A stretch of 21,459 bases of DNA, taken from positions 1 through 21,459 of the IMG/VR virus record IMGVR_UViG_3300031920_000115; one strand, given 5' to 3'. The DNA is from a virus. A program made the position numbers and the translations under genes. Positions 8,637-15,572 of this stretch are shown in pieces (position 1 is the first letter of the stretch; the number at the start of each line of letters is the position of its first letter). Under the pieces are notes generated by a model, which saw only the letters and a program-made list of their open reading frames with translations, had not been told where the DNA came from and made no database searches.

Positions 8637-9371
8637 TTACTGAGCAAAGAATGGCATCGGCATCGCGCTATTGTAGATTTCTTCTTCTAACTTTTCAAAC
8701 GAAGCCTCAGCTTGAGATATGAGTGCCGGACCATTAAGCTGGACCTGACCCTGCGCCGTTGGCCACGATGAGTACTTACTATAAATATTACCTAGATCCA
8801 TCTTCGCATACGCCAGAGACCACCTTTTAACTAAATCGTGATCACGCTCAGGAAGCTGCTCAATTGTATTACAAGTACTCTTATACTCAACGTATGCCTT
8901 CCCTCCGCCCTTGGGGTTAGGGAGGAGGAGTAGGATGTTTTTATGAGGGAAGTACATCCAATTCCTCTCGGAATTAATGATGCGCTTAGCCATATCGACA
9001 TACTGCAATGACTGTACAAGTGAACTGTACAGTCCCGCAGAACTAGGCGCAGCAAAGGCGTTGTATGGAACCTTCTCGTCCGCAATAATATGCGGAGCGA
9101 AAATCAAGGAGATATCCAATGGACTGACCTGGAAGGACACGTCGAGAACTGCATCACAGTCCTCAGGCATGACGTATTCAACCTTGCCAGAAAATAGATC
9201 TAACGTTATGTCCCGGTCTACGCCCTTTTTAGCAGCAAACCAACGCTTCGCATCGTCAACGGCGTCTTCGAGATGAAGCTCGTCGAGACAAACCTTAGCT
9301 ATCGGACTCCCCAGACGCCGAAGAATCCACTTCTTCAACTCCTGCTCCGTCATTAGCCGATCGCACGCCAT
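8637..9371 (-). CDS. Putative head-tail connector / neck protein
   Basis: This 244-residue protein opens with an N-terminal helical region (MTEQELKKWILRRLGSPIAK) and a strand pair (ITLDLFSGKVEYVMPEDCDA). Next come ERNWMYFPHKNILLLLPNPK and VEYKSTC, then a helix with LVKRWSLAYAKMDLGNIYSK, and a C-terminal helix (LISQAEASFEKLEEEI). The order of helix, beta sheet with a Tyr/Trp-rich strand ending in Asn-Pro, then Ala/Tyr-rich helices with a Gly-x-Ile-x-Ser-Lys/Arg turn matches T4-type neck proteins and SPP1-type adaptor folds in general shape. A GGGG SD precedes ATG at 9369-9371; a second in-frame ATG lies at 9351-9353. The 77-base overlap with the upstream gene is unusually long for this operon. 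Confidence 0.55.
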   Translation of the reverse strand: MACDRLMTEQELKKWILRRLGSPIAKVCLDELHLEDAVDDAKRWFAAKKGVDRDITLDLFSGKVEYVMPEDCDAVLDVSFQVSPLDISLIFAPHIIADEKVPYNAFAAPSSAGLYSSLVQSLQYVDMAKRIINSERNWMYFPHKNILLLLPNPKGGGKAYVEYKSTCNTIEQLPERDHDLVKRWSLAYAKMDLGNIYSKYSSWPTAQGQVQLNGPALISQAEASFEKLEEEIYNSAMPMPFFAQ

Positions 9372-9675
9372 CGCTTACCCCTTTTTTCTTCCTATAACGT
9401 CTGCTTTTTGGCTTATCCACCACCATGGTAACAGGCTCCATCTCTGAGACAGGCTCCATCGAAGGAGGCTCTACCGCAGCAACCATCTCAGCTGGAGATT
9501 CTTGCACATCCGGAGTGACGCCGCCGGAAGTCTCCACGATGAAACCTAGCGCCATCAAGGGTGCCCAGTCGTTGTTCTCATCATTCTCGACAACCTCACC
9601 ATCGCCAAGGTATCGACCGGACTGATCTGGGTATCCAACGGGTCCACAGTTGTCTGCTTTTTTATATCGCGCCAT
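9295..9675 (-). CDS. Small, mostly disordered hypothetical protein
   Basis: This 126-residue protein is read from ATG at 9673-9675, which has a strong GGAGGA SD; an upstream TTG is not needed. It begins MARYKKADNCGPVGYPDQSG with a short folded-looking part up to about residue 52, then a Pro/Glu/Val/Met-rich stretch (SMEPVSEMEPVTMVV), a basic patch (KPKSRRYRKKK), and a Ser/Gly/Glu tail. It starts just after the stop of the coiled-coil gene and its tail is encoded in the sequence that overlaps the next gene. The function is unknown; the low-complexity tail suggests a flexible accessory or assembly protein. Confidence 0.7.
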   Translation of the reverse strand: MARYKKADNCGPVGYPDQSGRYLGDGEVVENDENNDWAPLMALGFIVETSGGVTPDVQESPAEMVAAVEPPSMEPVSEMEPVTMVVDKPKSRRYRKKKGVSDGVRSANDGAGVEEVDSSASGESDS

Positions 9676-9676
9676 A

Positions 9677-9955
9677 TTATTCCTCCAGACCAAGGATTCG
9701 GAGATCTATCTCCACCTGACGAAGCCTATCGTCCGTTTCCCTGGAAGTGTTGCGTACCTCTTGTAGGAGATTGCTCATCTTGTCAGCCATTCTTGATATC
9801 TCAACAATGGTCTGACTATGTTTCGCTATCTCATCCTGAACATAAACATGCTCGTCCTCGCCAATTTCACTAGGTAATTCATCATTGTCATCGGCAGTAT
9901 CACTGCTAATACTAATGGCTATCATATCTACGATCACATCAGCGGGAGCGGCCAT
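9677..9955 (-). CDS. Short coiled-coil protein
   Basis: This 92-residue protein begins MAAPADVIVDMIAISISSDT, continues with an acidic linker, and ends in about 45 residues with heptad-like spacing of Ile, Met, Leu and Val (EISRMADKMSNLLQEVRNTS, then RLRQVEIDLRILGLEE), typical of a parallel coiled coil. The SD is very strong (GAGGAGG, 5 bases before ATG). It is the first gene after the capsid terminator, so its transcription needs either readthrough or a new promoter. Its size and place fit a minor head protein, fibre or assembly chaperone, but no family is evident. Confidence 0.75.
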   Translation of the reverse strand: MAAPADVIVDMIAISISSDTADDNDELPSEIGEDEHVYVQDEIAKHSQTIVEISRMADKMSNLLQEVRNTSRETDDRLRQVEIDLRILGLEE

Positions 9956-9982
9956 GTTACCTCCTCGGACAACTATTGAAAA

Positions 9983-9991
9983 ATTATCACA
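9983..9991 (-). promoter_or_regulatory. Possible extended -10 promoter element after the terminator
   Basis: On the minus strand the sequence TGTGATAAT fits an extended -10 box (TGn then GATAAT, five of six to TATAAT). It lies between the capsid terminator and the strong SD at the start of the next gene, in an AT-rich stretch. I see no good -35 box at the right spacing, and phage late promoters may differ, so this is weak. Confidence 0.2.
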
Positions 9992-10015
9992 GTTATCAAA
10001 TTACTGCCGGTACCT

Positions 10016-10053
10016 AATAAAAAGGGGCCCGAGGAATGATCCTCGGGCCCCTT
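10016..10053 (-). terminator. Strong intrinsic terminator after the major capsid gene
   Basis: A 14-bp perfect stem (left arm 10022-10035, right arm 10040-10053; GGGGCCCGAGG and its complement) with a 4-base loop at 10036-10039 is followed on the minus strand by TTTTTATT. It lies 27 bases after the capsid stop codon. There is no T-tract on the plus-strand side, so it acts only on minus-strand transcripts. It probably limits expression of the neck and tail genes relative to the capsid protein, or protects the 3' end of the capsid mRNA. Confidence 0.92.
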
Positions 10054-10079
10054 GAATATCAACCCGAAAGGGCTAAATC

Positions 10080-11558
10080 CTATAGACCAGTGAAGCTAAC
10101 TCTGCCATAATATTCGGATCTAAGTACCTTCTTACCGTAGCGAGTCCTGAGACCTTTACGGAACGAGAAGTCCGCTGGATCAAGGAAGGTCGGTGTGACC
10201 TGCAGTGGGATGTATGGAGCCCATACAAACCCGGCGTCGAGGAAGCTTGCTCCCTTGAGGCCAACGAGCATCTTGTCCGACTCGAAGAACGGATCTTCGT
10301 AGACGACCCACTTATTCATAAGGGTACCGACCTTGTAGATACCGAACTGACCGTGCTGCGTCAGAGGACGTGGCATATCAGCTGGGCCGTAGGGGCTTGC
10401 GCCGCCAGAAACCCATAGAGGTCGGAAGTCGCCGTGCGTGGTGAGCTGAGCAATCCTCGCCGAGATCTCAGGAGAGGTCACGATGAAGTTAGCTGGAGCA
10501 CGGAGCGTGTCCTTGTGGATAAGGTTCGAGACCTTACTGATCGTAGTGATCATCGATCGAAGGTGATCGATCTCGCTGATACCCGCTGGAGGAGTCAGAG
10601 AGAAGGTATCGGTACGACCCGATGCCGAGGTCACGAAAAGATCATTGATGATCTCGCGATCGATCTCCAGGGCAATCTCCTGAGCGATGCCTGAGACAAG
10701 CTCAGTCTCCGCGTCAAGACCGTGGAAGGCCCGGAGGTCTTCTGCAGCCTCGGACGACCAAAGAGCCTTGAGACGACGTGGAATCGCTTCAATTGGCTGC
10801 CTGGTGATGTCCAGGTTGACCTGAGGGATCTTAGTGTTCAGTTCTCCGTCGTAGAAGTACCGAGCAACGATACGGTTACCCGTAGCAGGAGCAGCGGTGA
10901 ACTTAAACGCGGTGACCGCACCAGAGCCGTAGTTGACTGCACCAGCAGCAGCATCACCAGTGAATCCACCAGCTCCGTTGTCAATAGCAGTCTGTACTGC
11001 AGTACCGGTCGCATCCAAATCCAGGAGCTGAAGCGAGAACCCAAGGTCTGCATTCAATGGACGAACTGGAGTCCATGCAAGGACCGAAGCCATTGCACCG
11101 CCCGCACCACCATAAAGCGCTCCGTCGCCAGTTGCCAGCGCCTCATCACGAACGAACTCCGAAGAGTAGTCACGATCAAAGTCGCGTGGGAAGATGGCTC
11201 CAGCCTGGGTTGCACCCTTGTTAGATCCATACTTGTAGTCGAAGAAGAACACAGCACCCACGGGAGCTGTCATCGGCTGAACCGATACAATCTCGTTTGC
11301 GATCAGGTTAGGGAAGACCCGCCTGAGCACTGGGAAGATGAACTTTGTGAAGGAACCGACGTTGATAGTCTTGGTCTCTTCCTCAAGGCCCTGCAGCCAC
11401 TGCGACTCATTCTCCATGAGCATGGCTGTGACGCCACGGGTGTAAGGGTTATCGATACCCTCAAGGAGTTCGCCCCACTTGCCGATAAGGGACTGGATGA
11501 AGCCCTTATCTGCAATGCTACGACGGGACTCGTTTAGCACTAATTGTCTCGCTTCCAT
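10080..11558 (-). CDS. Major capsid protein, T4 gp23-like
   Basis: This 492-residue protein is the main shell subunit. The gp23 signatures are clear: VLRRVFPNLIANEIVSVQPM at 77-96, TAPVGAVFFFDYKYG at 97-111, AFHGLDAETELVSGIAQEIA at 277-296, and KMLVGLKGASFLDAGFVWAP followed by YIPLQVTPT near the C-terminus. Between about 140 and 242 there is an Ala/Gly/Thr-rich insertion that includes NYGSGAVTAFKFTAAPATGN at 209-228. The first 60 residues hold several Leu-x-Glu sites (after E10, E33, E49 and E60), the cleavage pattern of T4-type prohead proteases, so the N-terminus is probably removed on maturation. GGAGG lies upstream of the ATG. A strong terminator follows. Confidence 0.96.
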   Translation of the reverse strand: MEARQLVLNESRRSIADKGFIQSLIGKWGELLEGIDNPYTRGVTAMLMENESQWLQGLEEETKTINVGSFTKFIFPVLRRVFPNLIANEIVSVQPMTAPVGAVFFFDYKYGSNKGATQAGAIFPRDFDRDYSSEFVRDEALATGDGALYGGAGGAMASVLAWTPVRPLNADLGFSLQLLDLDATGTAVQTAIDNGAGGFTGDAAAGAVNYGSGAVTAFKFTAAPATGNRIVARYFYDGELNTKIPQVNLDITRQPIEAIPRRLKALWSSEAAEDLRAFHGLDAETELVSGIAQEIALEIDREIINDLFVTSASGRTDTFSLTPPAGISEIDHLRSMITTISKVSNLIHKDTLRAPANFIVTSPEISARIAQLTTHGDFRPLWVSGGASPYGPADMPRPLTQHGQFGIYKVGTLMNKWVVYEDPFFESDKMLVGLKGASFLDAGFVWAPYIPLQVTPTFLDPADFSFRKGLRTRYGKKVLRSEYYGRVSFTGL

Positions 11559-11588
11559 TTTCCTAATCCTCCGTTACTGTCTGTATCC

Positions 11589-11609
11589 GTTGTTGTTGTT
11601 GTTGTTGTT
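11589..11609 (-). repeat. (AAC)7 trinucleotide repeat between scaffold and capsid genes
   Basis: Seven tandem AAC units on the minus strand begin within the TAA stop codon of the protease-scaffold gene and lie 30 bases before the capsid ATG. The stretch is unstructured CA-rich leader, similar in composition to translation-enhancing CAA leaders. It is also a tract that could vary in length. Confidence 0.9.
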
Positions 11610-12648
11610 AGTTTCGCGGGTCGTCTTCAGACAACCCAGCGAGGGCACGGATATCAGACAGATTGGCTCCGAGCCCGTTGTAGTTTTGAGCGATCGGATG
11701 ATCACTCTGACCGTTACTTACTTCTGCACTCTCTTGTAGATACTCGCGAGTGCCGCTATTCAAAATTCCTCGAACACGAGCCCTAGCAGACTCCACATCC
11801 TCCGTCATCGAGATCTTTGGATGTGAGTGAGTAAGGATACTATCCACGTCGAGCTTGCTCTGAGGCTGATGCGCCTCTACCAAGCTGCGTGCGTAGTCTG
11901 CATTAGGATGATTCACCAAGCGCTGCTCAAGATAGACCTGAGAAGCAAGATGCTTACTTGCTTCAAGAGCCTTCTCAGCAATGAGCTTATGCTCAGTAAC
12001 CTGAGCCCTAAGCCTAGTCACCTCTTCGCTATGCGCGTCCTCATCGATAGCCTGATTAGCCATCTCCTCAACTATGTCTGAGATTCGAGCGTCCATCTCA
12101 GGAACCGTTGCGTAGTTACCTACGTCACCAACCAGATCTCGGACAAGCCCTGCATTCTCGACTCCGTTGAGCTTCTGCTCAAGGTGGAACCTATAACCAG
12201 CCTCGCGTGCAATCGAGGCGAGCTTATCGTTCTCTTGCTGGAGATTGACCAGTTGGAGATCCCTGTCGGCAATCATATTCTCAAGAAAGGAGATCTTATC
12301 CTCCTTCTCTTGAACAACATGCTCGACATCCTCAGGGATAATGTATGGACGAAGAACATCCTTGAGTTCACCGAGCGCTGCCTTCGCGCCGGCCACCGAA
12401 GGGTCGTTCATTAGACGCTTAGTGATGGTCTCTTCCATCTCTGCTTTTGCGTCTTTAATAGCTGACTCAAGCTTGTCAGCGAACTCCGTACGAAGATCGG
12501 TAGATGCCTCTTGCTTTGCACCAGTGATCTTCTTTGCCCAGATCTCTGCGCCACGCTTCTCGTACTCACGCTCAGCGTCGTGCATCCAGCTCGCCGCCAG
12601 CTCTGGGTTGCTTTCCTTGAGCTGCTCGAAAGTCATATTCTTATCCAT
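11608..12648 (-). CDS. Nested scaffold protein from an internal in-frame start
   Basis: An in-frame ATG at 12646-12648 (residue 190 of the fusion) is preceded by GTGGAGG, with GGAGG 5 bases before the ATG. It lies exactly at the junction between the protease domain and the helical scaffold. Initiation here would give a 346-residue scaffold (MDKNMTFEQLKESNPELAAS at the start) without the protease. This layout is known from lambda, where the scaffold Nu3 is made from an internal start in the protease gene C. The signal is stronger than the SD of the full-length protein, which would make the scaffold more abundant than the protease, as assembly needs. This is predicted, not demonstrated. Confidence 0.65.
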   Translation of the reverse strand: MDKNMTFEQLKESNPELAASWMHDAEREYEKRGAEIWAKKITGAKQEASTDLRTEFADKLESAIKDAKAEMEETITKRLMNDPSVAGAKAALGELKDVLRPYIIPEDVEHVVQEKEDKISFLENMIADRDLQLVNLQQENDKLASIAREAGYRFHLEQKLNGVENAGLVRDLVGDVGNYATVPEMDARISDIVEEMANQAIDEDAHSEEVTRLRAQVTEHKLIAEKALEASKHLASQVYLEQRLVNHPNADYARSLVEAHQPQSKLDVDSILTHSHPKISMTEDVESARARVRGILNSGTREYLQESAEVSNGQSDHPIAQNYNGLGANLSDIRALAGLSEDDPRN

Positions 12649-13215
12649 ATTTGCCTCCACGAAACTAGTAGTGTCGGTAGTGTCAGGCTCGTTGCCCTCC
12701 ACATGAACTACTGGGTATGCCGATTGTTGAGCGGGGTCTGCGACAAAATCAAAGGTCATAAGTCTGTAGTCGTCCTGGACAACAGACTCGCCCTTCATGT
12801 TCGGCTTTGTAGTTCCGAACCCGCGAGATGAGACCCCAACGGCTCCGCCTGCGTCGAGGATAGCCTTGAGATTCCTACCCTGATCGGTGTCGAGGATATG
12901 GGCAGTTCCTATAACCACGTCACCTTCAAGGTGAAGGTCGCTGATGATGTGAGAAGTACGCTTAAGCTGAGTACGACCATCCATCGGGTGGTCCAACTCT
13001 CCATAGACTTTCATCTCGGAGAGTTGCTTGCCGAGTCGGCCAAGCTCCCGCTCCCACAACCTATGGTTGTACAGACGCTTGTTCTCCGTTGCACGATCTG
13101 CGCGAGCGAACTCGCCACGAGCTACGTACTTGCCAGGACCATCCTTTGACTCTTCTAAGGCAGTCGCCCTGAAGGTCATGGTGTCAATAAGTAGTTCTTT
13201 TTCTGTTCCCGACAT
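11608..13215 (-). CDS. Prohead protease fused to scaffold/core protein (T4 gp21 + gp22-like)
   Basis: This 535-residue protein has an N-terminal serine protease domain of the herpesvirus-assemblin/T4 gp21 type (about 1-170). The catalytic His is in YGELDHP (H76), the Ser in GAVGVSSRGFG (S129 or S130), and a closing FDFVADPAQQ lies at 155-164. The opening includes ENKRLYNHRLWERELGRL. The rest (about 190-535) is acidic, helical scaffold with a coiled coil at about 300-340, and a duplicated unit (YRFHLEQKL at 341 and VYLEQRLV at 427). In T4 the protease and core scaffold are separate genes; here they are one ORF. The protease probably digests the core and trims the capsid protein. The start at 13213-13215 is 2 bases after the TAA of the frameshift extension, so it may be translationally coupled. 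Confidence 0.9.
   Translation of the reverse strand: MSGTEKELLIDTMTFRATALEESKDGPGKYVARGEFARADRATENKRLYNHRLWERELGRLGKQLSEMKVYGELDHPMDGRTQLKRTSHIISDLHLEGDVVIGTAHILDTDQGRNLKAILDAGGAVGVSSRGFGTTKPNMKGESVVQDDYRLMTFDFVADPAQQSAYPVVHVEGNEPDTTDTTSFVEANMDKNMTFEQLKESNPELAASWMHDAEREYEKRGAEIWAKKITGAKQEASTDLRTEFADKLESAIKDAKAEMEETITKRLMNDPSVAGAKAALGELKDVLRPYIIPEDVEHVVQEKEDKISFLENMIADRDLQLVNLQQENDKLASIAREAGYRFHLEQKLNGVENAGLVRDLVGDVGNYATVPEMDARISDIVEEMANQAIDEDAHSEEVTRLRAQVTEHKLIAEKALEASKHLASQVYLEQRLVNHPNADYARSLVEAHQPQSKLDVDSILTHSHPKISMTEDVESARARVRGILNSGTREYLQESAEVSNGQSDHPIAQNYNGLGANLSDIRALAGLSEDDPRN
12654..12658 (-). promoter_or_regulatory. Internal Shine-Dalgarno for the nested scaffold
   Basis: GGAGG on the minus strand, 5 bases upstream of the in-frame ATG at residue 190 of the protease-scaffold fusion. 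It is within coding sequence (the codons for Val-Glu-Ala) and is a full match to the anti-SD core, unlike the weak AAGG before the full-length start. Confidence 0.7.
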
Positions 13216-13217
13216 AC

Positions 13218-13447
13218 TTAGCCCTTACGCCAAAATTTGAAAGAGTTGGGAGATCTAGCAATCTGCCTTTGCCCAAAAGTCTTATCCAGCTCTATGGCTG
13301 TATCTGACTTTTTCTTTCTGTTCTTTGGGTTCATGAACGACTTACCTGATGATGGTGCAGCTTCTGTATCGCCTGGCTCATTGTCTGTGACTTTTGCCAG
13401 GCGACCCGATGAATACGAATCTCTATTCTTCCGATACTCTTCGGAAG

Positions 13448-13457
<10 letters not shown>
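13218..13457 (-). CDS. -1 frame extension of the acidic core protein (79 codons)
   Basis: In the -1 frame relative to the 350-residue protein, an open stretch runs from the slip site to a TAA at 13218-13220. It has no ATG, GTG or TTG for its first 41 codons. It reads GPLASEEYRKNRDSYSSGRL and continues to a basic end (NSFKFWRKG). A frameshift at CCCTTTG would give a 427-residue product (348 + 79). The stop is 2 bases from the ATG of the next gene, as expected for a real coding frame. The alternative is a separate 38-residue gene from ATG at 13332-13334, with only a poor SD (AGG, 10 bases away). A one-base assembly error in the CCCTTTGGG tract would also produce this picture. Confidence 0.6.
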
Positions 13458-14500
<1,043 letters not shown>

Positions 14501-14530
14501 TGAGCTTCTCCTAGTTTTGACAGTTGGAAC

Positions 14531-15490
14531 CTAAGCGGCTCTGTCGAAAGCGCCAACCATGCGCTCGACGAAGATGGCAGCCATTTCGTAGCTGACCAAC
14601 GACTCGGCGATGGAATCATAAATGTGACCGAGACACATGACGCACTGTTCGTTTACAAGAGCATCGGAGACGATTCCCCGAACTTCCTGCAGGTCTTCAA
14701 TAAGATCCTCGGCAAAGAAACAGAAGTGAGAAAGGGTATCGGCCTCGGCCTCATCCAACTCAGTGTTTCCTACTGACTCGATAAAAGGAAGGTATGCTGC
14801 TTCCGCAATATGGTGCACTTGCTCCATACGTTCAGCGACTAGATTCAGATCGGATTCCGCATTGTCGCGGTAATTTTCGAACTGCTCCTCAGGGATCTCA
14901 TCGGTTTCATATAGAGGCTTATATTTAGCCTCTAATGAATGTTCATGGATTGATTCCAGAACATCTACTATTTGCCGCTTGATCTCATTAGCCTGCTCGG
15001 CAAATACCTGCCGCCAAGGACGTCCCTCAGATAGGGATGCCAAGGTCTCGCCAACATAATCCCTAGCCAGCTCCACCACCACCTGCTCCTGTAGGCTAGC
15101 AAGCTGTAGGATGCTATTTGAAGCGTCCCCAGACCCCTCGGCCATGATGGAGTCAACGATACTCAGTGAATAGTCTCGTACCGACTTCGCCGCATTCGAC
15201 GTCGAAATTACGGGAACATCAATTTGATTTGGCTCCCCAAATACGATCTCCCCATCCTTGCTCTCAAACTTTGCTTCAAAGTAAGAGCCCTCAGATGTTC
15301 CGACGATGACCCTGTCTCTAAACGTAGCCAGCCGAGAAATACCCTCGACGCCGTCAGTGAATAAGGATCGGCTCTCCTCTACTGCCTCATCGAGGCGATA
15401 GGTGAGCTGCTCGTACGAACCTTCGACTATCTTTCGAATAGCCTCGGCTGGAACAATTTTGTCTTCTATGGAAAAAGGATTATGCCGCAT
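14531..15490 (-). CDS. Helical prohead/head-assembly candidate protein
   Basis: This 319-residue acidic protein lies directly downstream of the portal. Residues 1-95 form a mixed alpha/beta domain (EAIRKIVEGSYEQLTYRLDE, then ATFRDRVIVGTSEGSYFEAK and GEPNQIDVPVIST). The remainder is strongly helical, with long amphipathic segments (LASLQEQVVVELARDYVGET and VAERMEQVHHIAEAAYLPFI) and a C-x2-C (QCVMCLG) close to the end. In phages with T4-type heads, genes at this place make core or vertex proteins, so a prohead role is plausible. I know of no clear family signature. The SD is weak (AAGGGC). An 82-base gap to the portal stop holds no gene. Confidence 0.75.
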   Translation of the reverse strand: MRHNPFSIEDKIVPAEAIRKIVEGSYEQLTYRLDEAVEESRSLFTDGVEGISRLATFRDRVIVGTSEGSYFEAKFESKDGEIVFGEPNQIDVPVISTSNAAKSVRDYSLSIVDSIMAEGSGDASNSILQLASLQEQVVVELARDYVGETLASLSEGRPWRQVFAEQANEIKRQIVDVLESIHEHSLEAKYKPLYETDEIPEEQFENYRDNAESDLNLVAERMEQVHHIAEAAYLPFIESVGNTELDEAEADTLSHFCFFAEDLIEDLQEVRGIVSDALVNEQCVMCLGHIYDSIAESLVSYEMAAIFVERMVGAFDRAA

Positions 15491-15572
15491 AGGATATTGC
15501 CCTTGCTGAAGTGGATACTAGAGGTAAGTTAAAAGCACTGTCAAGGATGGTTAGATCCATTTATTCAAACAA

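Noticed and set aside
8780-8787. TATAAATA on the plus strand, matching the T4 late promoter
   Set aside because: It points away from all genes and lies inside the connector gene; no plus-strand gene follows.
9691-9693. TTG as start of the 126-residue gene
   Set aside because: The ATG at 9673-9675 has a GGAGGA SD at good distance, while the TTG has none and would overlap the previous gene.
10722-11537. 271-codon open frame on the plus strand opposite the major capsid gene
   Set aside because: It is entirely inside a clear gp23-like gene, has no SD, and its Ser/Arg/Leu-rich translation has no coherent domain; it is a shadow of the capsid codons.
15491-15572. Possible small gene or promoter between the portal and the 319-residue gene
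   Set aside because: All three minus-strand frames are broken by stops, and I see no clear promoter or hairpin.
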